Shown in pieces: positions 13,444 to 20,819 of a DNA stretch of 24,873 nucleotides (its first letter is position 1; each line of letters opens with the position of its first letter). Position numbers and translations under genes: made by a program. Source of the DNA: CAZUZD01 sp964624465 (GTDB lineage Bacteria; Planctomycetota; Planctomycetia; Isosphaerales; Isosphaeraceae); the NCBI GenBank assembly GCA_964624465.1, contig CAZUZD010000055.1:1-24873 (forward strand), written 5' to 3'. The notes under the pieces were generated by a model, which did no database searches, had not been told where the DNA came from, and was given only the letters and a program-made list of their open reading frames with translations.

Positions 13444-14752
13444 GTCGCTGGACCGCAAGCTGGCCGCCATCCACGCCGACCCGCACGGCTGCCGCGAGTT
13501 CATCCTGGCCGATGCCAAGGACGCCGACATGGCGTTCGGCATCGGGGCCCCAGGCCGCTCGCCCGAGGCGCACACCGGTGAGCTGCGCCAGCGCACGCTG
13601 GCCGACTATCGCCAGCAGATCCGCGAGATCACGCGCCAGGGGCTGGTGGACATCATGCTGATGTCCAGCAGCACCAGCTACCAGCTCACGATCCAGGAGC
13701 GGCTGTTCGCCGACTCGCACGTCACCCCGGCGGCACGGGCCAACGACACCACCGACGTACACATCGCCCGCGGCTCGGCCTATGCCCAGAGCGCGGCGCG
13801 GCCGTTTCGATCGGCGGACCTGGACCAGATCCAGTGCGGCCACGTGGACTGCTCGCCCCTGGAGCGGACGCTCGGCGCCGACCTCGGGCTCTACAGCGTC
13901 ACGTTCAACAACGACCTGGCGCTGGATCGTGACACCCTGGAGCGGTACCACGAGTTCCGGATCGAGGCCGAGCGCAAGCGGTTCCGCCACTTCCTGGAAG
14001 TGTTCGACCCCAACGTGCCCGGCGCGGTGGACCCGGAGATCCTCCCCCACTATCTCAACGACATGATCGCCCGGATGCTGGCGGGGGTGGCCGGCCCCGG
14101 TCGGCCCGTGTTCCTCAAGATCGTCTACCACGGACCGAAGGCACTCGAGGAACTTGTCGCCTACGACCCGCACCTGGTCGTCGGCATCCTGGGCGGCTCG
14201 GCGGGGACGACGCGCGATGCGTTCCAGCTCCTGCACGACGCCCAGAAGTACGGCGCGAAGGTGGCCCTGTACGGCCGCAAGATCAACAACTCCGAGAACC
14301 AGCTCGCGTTCGTCCAGTTCCTCCGGCTGATCGTCGAGCGGGCCATCGCACCCGAGGAGGCGGTCCGCGCCTATCATGCCGTCCTCCAGCGGCTCGGGAT
14401 CCGTCCCCATCGACCGCTGGATCAGGACCTCCAGGTCACCGCCCAGGCGATGAGCTACGGCGGGAGTGGCGGTCGGGTCACCGTACCGGCGCTGCCCGAC
14501 GCCCCCGTGCCCTCGCTCGCTCCCGCGCAGCGAGTGCCCGAGGCGCACAACGGGCATGCCTGTGCCTGCGGCGGGGCCAAGGCCGTTCCGGCGGCGGTCC
14601 GGGAGCCGGCGCCGGTCGCACGGTCCGTGGAGCCGGCAGCCCCTTCGACGTCCGCCCACCCCACCTTCGCCGATGGCCGGCCGGACTTCGGGAGGATGGA
14701 CGTCGCGCAGCGGCTCGCCTACCATCGCAACCGGCTCGGACTCGGCCGCTAG
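13436..14752 (+). CDS. BMC-associated TIM-barrel-like protein of unknown activity, with NGHACAC linker
   Basis: Not assigned to a characterised enzyme. GTG start at 13436 with GGAGG 5 nt upstream, overlapping the dehydrogenase stop by 8 nt (translational coupling); 438 residues. The core (about 1-330) reads like an alpha/beta barrel. Conspicuous segments are VDIMLMSSSTSYQLT (71-85), VFLKIVYHG (225-233; K228 could be a Schiff-base Lys), LVVGILGGSAGTTRDAF (247-263) and a final ALYGRKINNSENQ (277-289), reminiscent of LacD/DhnA-type class I aldolases. This is resemblance by eye only. A Pro/Ala linker follows with NGHACAC (372-378), the same motif as in the class II aldolase, and a short C-terminal helix (MDVAQRLAYHRNRLG, 421-435) that could be a targeting peptide. 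It is the last gene of the operon. Confidence 0.85.
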   Translation: MLKSLDRKLAAIHADPHGCREFILADAKDADMAFGIGAPGRSPEAHTGELRQRTLADYRQQIREITRQGLVDIMLMSSSTSYQLTIQERLFADSHVTPAARANDTTDVHIARGSAYAQSAARPFRSADLDQIQCGHVDCSPLERTLGADLGLYSVTFNNDLALDRDTLERYHEFRIEAERKRFRHFLEVFDPNVPGAVDPEILPHYLNDMIARMLAGVAGPGRPVFLKIVYHGPKALEELVAYDPHLVVGILGGSAGTTRDAFQLLHDAQKYGAKVALYGRKINNSENQLAFVQFLRLIVERAIAPEEAVRAYHAVLQRLGIRPHRPLDQDLQVTAQAMSYGGSGGRVTVPALPDAPVPSLAPAQRVPEAHNGHACACGGAKAVPAAVREPAPVARSVEPAAPSTSAHPTFADGRPDFGRMDVAQRLAYHRNRLGLGR

Positions 14753-14815
14753 GGGCGAGCCGGCCTCGACGGGTGGAACTGGCACTGCCGCGGTGCGACC
14801 GGCACACCAGGCGCA

Positions 14816-14843
14816 GCCGCCCGGGTGGCGCTCCGCGGGCGGC
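14816..14843 (+). terminator. Candidate terminator of the BMC operon
   Basis: GCCGCCCG (14816-14823) and CGGGCGGC (14836-14843) form a perfect 8-bp GC stem with a 12-nt loop, followed by GGTTGCTCTTGCCC, which is moderately T-rich. It lies about 65 nt after the last BMC gene. A second inverted repeat, ACTTCGG (14976-14982) with CCGAAGT (14997-15003), lies further on in the same 290-nt gap. Nothing else was seen in this gap; a promoter for the membrane protein is not evident. Confidence 0.4.
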
Positions 14844-15042
14844 GGTTGCTCTTGCCCATGGAGGGGGCCATGCCTCAGAATTGGCTCCAGCCTCGCACGG
14901 GGTGATGTCCCGGTCGCCGGCCCCGGACTCGCGGGAGGAGCCCACTTCCCGCCCCCCCGATGACCCGCCCACCGGACTTCGGCTCCGGCCGCCACCCCGA
15001 AGTGCCCGGCAAGGGTTCGGGGTGGGAGAGAGCGGCAAGCCC

Positions 15043-16047
15043 ATGCTGACCGTCAAGAAGGCCGCCATCTCCGAGTTCCCGGCGCCCTCATCCGGTGCGA
15101 CGGTCGAGGATCCTATTGCGCGTCCGGCGGTCGAGTCGTACGAGTGGGAGATCCACATCGATGCGCCGTTCGCGTTCGATGTGTTTCAGATCATCCGCAC
15201 CGTGTTCTGGTACCCGGGCACACCACCCCTGCCCTCGGCGGCCGGTCCGACGAAGTCCCGGCGGCGCTACTACCTCGAGGTGGTCGGCTACAACGTCGGC
15301 CTGCTGCTGCTGATCTTGCTGATGATCCCGTTCCTGATGCTGGCCTTCTCGTATGTGGCCACGCTGCCGTTCGTGCTGCTGCGGGCGTCGGAGTCGGCCC
15401 TGGGCTCGGGCCCGATGGCGCTGGTATCGGCGGCCGGGCTCTTCGTCACGATCGCGCTGCCGGTCGTCCTCTTCCTGCTGATGTGCCGCCCGAATGCCTA
15501 CAAGGACTACTACAAGAAGAGCAAGGTCGACACGTTCAACATCGCGATCGCCGTCTCGCTGTTCTTCGCCGGCGGTATGCTCGAGTCGCTGATCGCCTCG
15601 CCGGCGCTGCGAATCCGGACCGGGTTCACCGGTCCGGTTGACTCGACGCTCCAGTGGACGCTGTACTTTGCCGATCGTGCCATGAACGTGCTCTTCGCCA
15701 ACATCCCGAACAAGATCTTCGGGCCGCTGTCGGACATCGGAGTCCGCCCGGGGAGCTCGGAGATCGCGATGGGGGCGCTGCGAACCCTGTTGCTGTTCGG
15801 CTTCGTTGCCGCGGTCCGGCTGCTGGCGCTCAAGCTGTGCTTCGACAAGACGGAGCTGTTCTACGGCACCATGGGCGAGCTGGCGTCGTACCTGGAATAC
15901 TGCGGCAAGGCCGAGGCACGCACGATCCGCAAGGTGGTGGAGTTGCCCGACGACGAGGTCGTCGTGGTCCGCAGCCGACACCGGGACCCAGGTGCCTCCG
16001 CCTTGGATCGGCCAGCATCCCCGCCCTCGGTGGTGAGCGATCCCTGA
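15043..16047 (+). CDS. Multi-pass membrane protein of unknown function
   Basis: Not recognised. 334 residues. A soluble N-terminus (1-75, with WEIHIDAPFAFDVFQII) leads to hydrophobic segments at about 84-112, 125-148, 165-186 and 241-266. A polar, charged C-terminus (YLEYCGKAEARTIRKV... then DDEVVVVRSRHR) ends in a Pro/Ser tail. Four transmembrane helices are likely. The KDYYKKSKVDTFN stretch between helices 2 and 3 is strongly basic and probably cytoplasmic. No catalytic motif is visible. The ATG at 15043 has GGGAGAG 12-18 nt upstream; the frame is open earlier but with GC-rich, biased content. It lies after the BMC operon terminator candidate, so a link to the BMC is not supported. A hairpin that could terminate it in both directions follows. 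Confidence 0.8.
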   Translation: MLTVKKAAISEFPAPSSGATVEDPIARPAVESYEWEIHIDAPFAFDVFQIIRTVFWYPGTPPLPSAAGPTKSRRRYYLEVVGYNVGLLLLILLMIPFLMLAFSYVATLPFVLLRASESALGSGPMALVSAAGLFVTIALPVVLFLLMCRPNAYKDYYKKSKVDTFNIAIAVSLFFAGGMLESLIASPALRIRTGFTGPVDSTLQWTLYFADRAMNVLFANIPNKIFGPLSDIGVRPGSSEIAMGALRTLLLFGFVAAVRLLALKLCFDKTELFYGTMGELASYLEYCGKAEARTIRKVVELPDDEVVVVRSRHRDPGASALDRPASPPSVVSDP

Positions 16048-16065
16048 GGGCGCAGGGTTCGTCCA

Positions 16066-16092
16066 CCTCCTGGCCCGGTCGGGACCAGGAGG
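16066..16092. terminator. Candidate bidirectional terminator between convergent genes
   Basis: CCTCCTGG (16066-16073) and CCAGGAGG (16085-16092) form a perfect 8-bp stem with an 11-nt loop that can pair further (CCG with CGG). It lies in the 95-nt gap between the membrane protein and the convergent DUF892 gene. There is no T-run on either side. Confidence 0.45.
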
Positions 16093-16142
16093 CAGACCAA
16101 GACGCCTCGGCCGGACAGGTGAGTTCGCGAGGTCCTGATCGC

Positions 16143-16634
16143 TCAGAGGGCCTCGACGTTGATCTCGGTCTCGGCCAGCTCGGTGAGGAGCTTGTCGGTC
16201 TCGCCTTCCTCATCGAGGGTCTGTTGCAGCAGCTTTTCGGCGGCGCGGTTCTTGAGCATGCGCGCGTACGTCCGAACCGTGCCGTAGCCGGCGATCTCGT
16301 AGTGCTCGACGCGCTGGGCGGCCGAGATCAGGCCGGCGTCGTGCACGGCATCGTCGGCCTTCTGCTTGAGCATCTCCTCGCCTTCCTTGAGGAGGCCCTC
16401 CATGCCCTTGCAGGTCTTCCCCTTGGGAGACTCTCCGCCCAGTTGCTCGAAGATCTGTTCGAGCCGGGCGACATGCTGCTCGGTCTGTTGCAGGTGGGTT
16501 TCGAAGGCTTGTTTCAGCCTGGGTGACGCCGCGCCCTTGGCGAACTTGGGGAGGGCTTTGGTGAGCTGGGTCTCGGCGCTGTAAAGATCCCGGAGCTCCT
16601 CGACGAAGAGCTGCTGGAGGGAGTCGAGTTTCAT
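16143..16634 (-). CDS. Ferritin-like DUF892 protein (YciE/YciF family)
   Basis: Stress-associated four-helix-bundle protein of the ferritin-like DUF892 family; 163 residues, usual length. Family features are LQQLFVEELRDLYSAETQL at the start, ALPKFAKGAASPRLKQAF, THLQQTEQHVARLEQIF, the conserved GKTCKGMEGLL (72-82), and RVEHYEIAGYGTVRTYA (109-125). Glu and His residues in these helices (E14, E21, E52, H54, E110, H111 by eye) are candidate ligands for a diiron site. The biochemical role of the family is not firmly known; members are often induced by osmotic or oxidative stress. The ATG at 16634 has GAGGAG about 12 nt upstream. The 163-nt gap to the upstream ArsR gene shows no clear promoter. Confidence 0.94.
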   Translation of the reverse strand: MKLDSLQQLFVEELRDLYSAETQLTKALPKFAKGAASPRLKQAFETHLQQTEQHVARLEQIFEQLGGESPKGKTCKGMEGLLKEGEEMLKQKADDAVHDAGLISAAQRVEHYEIAGYGTVRTYARMLKNRAAEKLLQQTLDEEGETDKLLTELAETEINVEAL

Positions 16635-16797
16635 GGCGGTCAGATCTCCTCGGAGGCGAGTGCGCCTGCGGACTCGCGGATCCCACAATCCGCGACCTGC
16701 GCTGCCCCGCTCCGAGCAAATCACATTCCCGGTTCTCGACCGCCCCGAGGGGAGACCCGCATCAGGGGGGAGCGGTCGATCCGGAGGCCGGCCGAGT

Positions 16798-17148
16798 TCA
16801 GGCCTCAAGGCGCTCGAAGGCCTGGACCACCAGCCGACCCACGTCGCTGAGCCGGTAGATGATCTTGCGGCCGTCGCGGCGCGACTCGACGAGCCGGCCG
16901 TGCCGCAGCAGCGAGAGCTGGTGGCTGACCGAGGGCTGCGACGGGTTGTTCAGCGCCTCCCGGATCTCGCCGGCGAACTTCTCGCCGTCGGCCAGCAACA
17001 GCAGGATCATCATCCGCGTCGGCGAGGTTGCCAGCTGAAGCGTGGAGACGACCTTCTGAACGTCGTGGGTCGTGCCCACAGATTTCTCGCCACGGCCACG
17101 CGTGGTGCGGGCGGCGGGGCGGCCGGGGCGACTCGGGACTGTGGCCAT
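16798..17148 (-). CDS. ArsR-type winged-helix transcriptional regulator
   Basis: Small DNA-binding protein of the ArsR/SmtB fold, 116 residues. A basic, Pro/Arg-rich N-terminal arm (1-24) precedes the winged HTH: LQLATSPTRMMILLLL (helix), KFAGEIREAL, the recognition helix NNPSQPSVSHQLSLLR (68-82), and the wing RRDGRKIIYRLSD (90-102). The metal-binding ELCVCDL motif and the C-terminal DxHxxxLF site of SmtB-type sensors are absent, so the signal is not evident; non-metal ArsR proteins of this kind are common. The ATG at 17148 has GAGGAG about 10 nt upstream. A frame open 52 codons further upstream has no family match. A perfect inverted repeat upstream could be its operator. Confidence 0.92.
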   Translation of the reverse strand: MATVPSRPGRPAARTTRGRGEKSVGTTHDVQKVVSTLQLATSPTRMMILLLLADGEKFAGEIREALNNPSQPSVSHQLSLLRHGRLVESRRDGRKIIYRLSDVGRLVVQAFERLEA

Positions 17149-17632
17149 GTTGCCTGACTCCTCAGGGTTGATCCCTGGCTGGTGGGTCGATGACAGCGGA
17201 AGTGTCGATTGACCGGGGAAGGTCCCGGCCAGAGCAGCGCCGGCGGAAGGGAAAGCTGGACCGCGATCCATGTCAGTGCAAAACGCATACCGAAGGTGAG
17301 ACACCTTCGAACGCCCGCGCGGGCGGTCATGTCAGGATTACCCCGGGTGATTAATCGAAGTTCGTGGATTGTAAATCGTCAATGGTTCTTGTTTCCAATT
17401 TTCGGGACCAGGGGGGTATAGCGCTAATCTGAGGTCCGCAGGCCACGTCGCTTGACCGGATTGTCGCAATCCTGGACACATCGTTGCGCAGTCCGCGGGA
17501 ATCCGGGTGCCCAAACCCGGCCGGGCCGCGGTAGGCTAGGCAGCCGAGGGCGGATGGTGCCGGGGATTCCCGGCCGGGCCCCCGAATCGGGCGGCCCACC
17601 GGCGGCTGCCGACAACGGAACGAGGATGGACC
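17149..17632. promoter_or_regulatory. 484-nt divergent regulatory region between ArsR and ROK genes
   Basis: No gene is supported here. It holds an unusually AT-rich island (about 17340-17410). On the minus strand TTGACG (17377-17382) and TTCGAT (17354-17359) are spaced 17 nt apart, a modest promoter candidate for the ArsR gene. Inverted repeats: CGAAGGTG-3 nt-CACCTTCG (17291-17309), the perfect palindrome CGCCCGCGCGGGCG (17312-17325), TAGCGCTA (17419-17426), and GGATTG-3 nt-CAATCC (17458-17472). Any could bind regulators of either flanking gene. Confidence 0.5.
17291..17309. promoter_or_regulatory. Perfect inverted repeat, candidate ArsR operator
   Basis: CGAAGGTG and CACCTTCG form 8-bp perfect arms with a 3-nt centre, 143 nt upstream of the ArsR start and just downstream of the minus-strand promoter candidate. 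Size and symmetry suit a dimeric winged-helix regulator. It could also be an RNA hairpin. Confidence 0.4.
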
Positions 17633-18616
17633 ATGAGCCGAGACGCGGACTCTCTCGTGTTGGGGATCGACCTGGGCGGCACCAAGGTGCTGGCGGCCGT
17701 GGTCGACGCCGGCCACCAGATTCGCGGCCGCGCCAAGGTGCCCACCCCGGCTCAGGAGGGGGCCGACGCCATCCTCCAGGCGATCCTGAGCGCCGCGCGG
17801 CAGGCCCTGGACGCGGCCGGAGTCGGCCCACAGGAACTGCTGGGCGTCTGCATCGGATCGCCGGGCCCGCTGGACCCGGCGCGGGGGATCATCCTGTTCA
17901 GCGCCAACATGCGCGTCCGCGACTTCCCGATCGCCGACCAGCTCGCGGCGGCCCTGGGCCGTTCGGTGCTCCTCCGCAACGATGTCCGGGTCGGTGGGGT
18001 CGGCGAATTTCAGCTGGGTGCCGGCCGTGGCACCCGGAACATGCTGGCAGCGTTCGTCGGAACCGGCATCGGTGGCTGCGTGATCGTGGACGGCAAGGTG
18101 GTCGAGGGCTCGACCGGCAACGCGGGCGAGATCGGCCACATCGTCATGAAGGCGAAGGGGCCCAAGTGCGGCTGTGGCCGTCGCGGTTGCATGGAGGCAT
18201 TCGCCAGTCGATCGGCGATCGCGCGTCGACTCTCCAAGGCCGCCGCTGCCGGGGATGCCGGCCCGGTGGTCGAGAAACTCGTGGCGCGCAATGATCGTAT
18301 CAAGAGCAAGGACCTGGCCGCGGCCTTCCAGGCGGACGACCCGGTCGTTGTCCGCGAGGTGACCCGAGCCGCCCACTACCTGGGGCACGGGCTGGGGAGC
18401 CTCGCGAACGTCCTGGGTCCGGAGTTGATCGTCATCGGTGGCGGCGTGACCGAGGCCCTGGGGGAACGATACCTGAACCTCGTGCGCGGTTCGGTACGGG
18501 CCCAGATCGTGACGGACCCGGAGCACACGATCCGGATCGAACTGTCCGCGCTGGGCGACGACGCCGGCGTGCTGGGCGCCTCGCTGCTCGCTCGCGAGGC
18601 GTTTGCAGGCGCCTGA
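17633..18616 (+). CDS. ROK-family sugar kinase (glucokinase-like)
   Basis: ATP-dependent sugar kinase of the ROK family, 327 residues, usual length. The ATP-binding start is GIDLGGTKVLAAVV (11-24). SPGPLDP (76-82) follows, the catalytic Asp is D117 in LLRNDVRVGG, the second phosphate motif is GTGIGGCVIVDG (143-154), and the sugar site is AGEIGH with H169. The zinc-finger signature CGCGRRGCMEAF (C179, C181, C186 plus H169) is complete, so it should be active. The family's usual 'NDANAAAL' is NDVRVGGV here. The substrate is probably glucose or N-acetylmannosamine/glucosamine and cannot be told from sequence alone. No N-terminal DNA-binding domain is present, so it is a kinase and not a ROK repressor. 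The ATG at 17633 has an AGGATGG-like site upstream. Confidence 0.93.
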   Translation: MSRDADSLVLGIDLGGTKVLAAVVDAGHQIRGRAKVPTPAQEGADAILQAILSAARQALDAAGVGPQELLGVCIGSPGPLDPARGIILFSANMRVRDFPIADQLAAALGRSVLLRNDVRVGGVGEFQLGAGRGTRNMLAAFVGTGIGGCVIVDGKVVEGSTGNAGEIGHIVMKAKGPKCGCGRRGCMEAFASRSAIARRLSKAAAAGDAGPVVEKLVARNDRIKSKDLAAAFQADDPVVVREVTRAAHYLGHGLGSLANVLGPELIVIGGGVTEALGERYLNLVRGSVRAQIVTDPEHTIRIELSALGDDAGVLGASLLAREAFAGA

Positions 18617-18651
18617 TGCGGGGAGTCCCCGTGGCAGCGGCGGTCGCGATC

Positions 18652-18681
18652 CTCCGGCTCGTCGCCTCAACGAGTCCGGAG
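18652..18681. terminator. Candidate bidirectional hairpin between convergent ROK and cytochrome genes
   Basis: CTCCGGCTCGT (18652-18662) pairs with ACGAG-T-CCGGAG (18670-18681): 11 bp with one bulged T and a 7-nt loop. The cytochrome stop codon lies in the loop. A smaller CGGGG-AGT-CCCCG hairpin (18619-18631) directly follows the ROK stop. No T-run is present. Confidence 0.45.
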
Positions 18682-19323
18682 CCACTCCAGGAGGTCGGCC
18701 TGGTCCTGCGGCTTCAGGACCTCGCCGAAGGCGGGCATGCGTCGCAGGCCGCCCAGCACCACCGCATCGTAGGCCGGCCGTCGGGTGAGGATCGACCGAC
18801 CGGCCAGGCAGGTCCCGAGCTCGCCGCCCAGGGCGCTGGCGCCGTGGCAGCTGGCGCAGTGCGTTGCATAGAGAGAGGCACCCCGCCCGGCATCGCCGCC
18901 GGTGGGCTCCAACGGGCCCGCAGACTCGGAGGCGAGCAGGTCCATCGGGCTCAGCCGTTCGGGGACCATCGCGGCCCGGTCGGATGGATAGGTGTCCGCG
19001 AGGTGGCGGATCAGGCGATCCCGCTCCTCGGGCGGGACCGGAGCCCCCCAGCCCATCATCTTGTCCACCTCGGCCGTCCACTGAGCCGCGGTCAGGCGCT
19101 GGGATGCGATCAACTCCGACCCGTGGCACATCAGGCAGTTTTCCTCGACCACGCGGCGCGAACGGGCCAGTTCCTCGGCCTGGTCATCGTCCATGATCGG
19201 GTCATCCGGCTGGGTCCACGCGGTGGCTGCCGACTCGGATCGTGGCCAGGGGCTGGTCATGAGCCCGGTCAGTGCCAGCAGGGTGCAGAGGCCGAGGGCC
19301 TGCCGCGGTCGATGGATCGCCAT
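18667..19323 (-). CDS. Exported diheme cytochrome c, partner of the adjacent molybdoenzyme
   Basis: Periplasmic electron carrier, 218 residues. An N-terminal signal peptide (MAIHRPRQALGLCTLLALTGL) is followed by two class I cytochrome c domains. The first heme motif is CLMCHG, in a quinohemoprotein-like context (ELARSRRVVEENC). The second is CASCHG, preceded by GRGASLYATHC, with a distal Met candidate in RRMPAFGE. Its ATG lies 2 nt after the stop codon of the upstream sulfite-oxidase-like gene, so the two form one transcription unit and the cytochrome probably takes electrons from the molybdenum enzyme, as SorB does for SorA. The usual SorB has one heme, so a diheme partner is a variation. 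The start at 19323 gives the signal peptide; a frame open upstream overlaps the partner gene. Confidence 0.92.
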   Translation of the reverse strand: MAIHRPRQALGLCTLLALTGLMTSPWPRSESAATAWTQPDDPIMDDDQAEELARSRRVVEENCLMCHGSELIASQRLTAAQWTAEVDKMMGWGAPVPPEERDRLIRHLADTYPSDRAAMVPERLSPMDLLASESAGPLEPTGGDAGRGASLYATHCASCHGASALGGELGTCLAGRSILTRRPAYDAVVLGGLRRMPAFGEVLKPQDQADLLEWLRTR

Positions 19324-19325
19324 GC

Positions 19326-20510
19326 TCAGCGCACCTCGAAGGCCAGGGTCTCGACGCCGTTCCACAGGTAGCCGCTCTTGTTCCAGGGCGAGACCTCGGG
19401 CTGGACGCGTCCCGCGTCGTCTGTGGCCCGGACCGCCAGTCGATGCGCGCCGGGCTGGAGCGTGAGAGGGAGCCGCCACGTCCGCCACGAGCCCTCAACA
19501 TCGGGCCCTTCCAGCGCCGCCGCCGTCCAGGGGCCACCGTCGACCGAGACCTCGACGACCCGAACCCGGCCAGCCCCGGTCCAGGCGACGCCGAGAGCCT
19601 CGAACGGCCCTGCCCCGATCACGGCATCCCGGGTGGGCCGGGCGATGAGCGATTTGACGTTCATCTCCTGCACCGGGATCAAGTCCTCGGGCTTCGGAGT
19701 GACGCCCGGGGGTAGCGGCTCGCGCGGCATCCGATAGCCGGTCTGCTGGTAGAAGCCGGGCGCCTCGACGTCCGAGATGTGAATGGTCCGGATCCATTTG
19801 ATCCAGTGGTTTCCGGTCCAGCCTGGCACGATCAGGCGCACCGGACCGCCGTGGCGGACCGGGAGCGGTTCGCCGTTCATGCGGGTGGCCAGCATCGTAT
19901 CGGGATGCAGCGCCCGCTCCAGCGGCAGGCTGCGAAGGTAGGCGGGCGTCTTCGGGTTCGGGGGCGCATCGGCGCCCTCAAAATGGACGTGGGCCGCCCC
20001 TGGCTTCAGCCCGGCGGCCGTCAACACGTCGCGGAGCCGGACCCCCGCCCACTCGGCGTTGCCCACCGCCCCGCGCTCCCAGCCAACGCCCGGGATGATC
20101 GGCCGGAAGAACGCCCGGCCGTTGCCAGCGCACTGCAGCACCGCCGGCCGCTCCACGGTTCCATATCGGCCCAGAGCGTCGATCCGGTACTCCTCGGGGC
20201 GCTCGACCAGGCCGTCGATCCGCAGTGTCCAGGGCCGGAGTCCGACGGCCGGCTCGCCGAAGTGGCTGCGGACGAAGAACTGTCCCGTCGGCGTTCGCCA
20301 GGTGGCGAACGCCTCGACCGGAGTCTCGGCGTCGAGCGGGCGGCGATTCCGGATGATCAGACCGTCGGTGGACTCGGGCACCGAATGCGCGGGCGTGCCG
20401 GCCGAGCGACCGACCCGGCCCCAGGCGAACGGCACCGATGTGGTGAGTGCCGCCACCCCAAGCATCCAGTGCCGGCGGCTCGAGCGGCGTGCCTGCGGAT
20501 CCGATGGCAT
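19326..20510 (-). CDS. Sulfite-oxidase-like molybdopterin enzyme, Tat-exported
   Basis: Oxidoreductase of the sulfite oxidase family, 394 residues from the ATG at 20510, chosen over the ATG at 20525 because GGAGAGG lies just upstream of it. The N-terminus has a twin-arginine-type signal (SSRRHWMLGVAALTTS), so it should be exported folded with its cofactor. The molybdopterin domain shows RSHFGEP, LRIDGLVERP, the Mo-ligating Cys in VLQCAGNGR (C127), GVGWERGAVGNAEWAGVRL, MNGEPLPVRHGGPVRLIVPG and the conserved GNHWIKWI. The C-terminal dimerisation domain (about 270-390) includes VEVSVDGGPWTAAAL and WRTWRLPL. It likely oxidises sulfite or a related sulfur or nitrogen oxide and passes electrons to the diheme cytochrome encoded next. 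Confidence 0.94.
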   Translation of the reverse strand: MPSDPQARRSSRRHWMLGVAALTTSVPFAWGRVGRSAGTPAHSVPESTDGLIIRNRRPLDAETPVEAFATWRTPTGQFFVRSHFGEPAVGLRPWTLRIDGLVERPEEYRIDALGRYGTVERPAVLQCAGNGRAFFRPIIPGVGWERGAVGNAEWAGVRLRDVLTAAGLKPGAAHVHFEGADAPPNPKTPAYLRSLPLERALHPDTMLATRMNGEPLPVRHGGPVRLIVPGWTGNHWIKWIRTIHISDVEAPGFYQQTGYRMPREPLPPGVTPKPEDLIPVQEMNVKSLIARPTRDAVIGAGPFEALGVAWTGAGRVRVVEVSVDGGPWTAAALEGPDVEGSWRTWRLPLTLQPGAHRLAVRATDDAGRVQPEVSPWNKSGYLWNGVETLAFEVR

Positions 20511-20819
20511 GCTCTGCCTCTCCATGTGTGATCGCCGTGGGAGGTTGGGGGCCCGGATTGTCTGGTCGACGGGACCGCCAGATCAACCATCATGGCCAGA
20601 GCAACCGCCGCAACCGGCAAGCGCGGTTCGGCGGGTCCAGAACGTCGACCGCTGACAGTTGGACGGACACGGATGTCACTCCTAGGATACTGCGGAGACC
20701 CGGTCCTTTGCCAATTCGCTGAGAGTACGCGCCCAGGAGGCCTCGATCCGAAGGAGCGGACCTTCCCCGTCGTGTCGCCGTTCGTGTGGGATTCCACCGA
20801 CCCAAGCGGGACCCGTCCG
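20511..20819. promoter_or_regulatory. 309-nt divergent intergenic region
   Basis: No gene is supported between the molybdoenzyme and the small zinc protein. On the plus strand TTGGAC (20659-20664) and TAGGAT (20683-20688), spaced 18 nt, form a modest promoter candidate for the zinc-protein gene (leader of about 125 nt). No clear promoter was seen for the minus-strand pair. Confidence 0.3.

Noticed and set aside
15043..16047. Membrane protein as a BMC component
   Set aside because: It has no BMC domain or targeting peptide and lies beyond a terminator candidate; only its position suggested a link.
17633..18616. ROK kinase as the sugar kinase of the BMC pathway
   Set aside because: It is almost 3 kb away, separated by several unrelated genes. 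ROK kinases act on aldoses and amino sugars, while fuculo- and rhamnulokinases are FGGY-type. No link is supported.
17351..19129. A 592-codon minus-strand frame opposite the ROK kinase
   Set aside because: The ROK kinase has a complete ATP and zinc signature, and the opposite frame has no domain.
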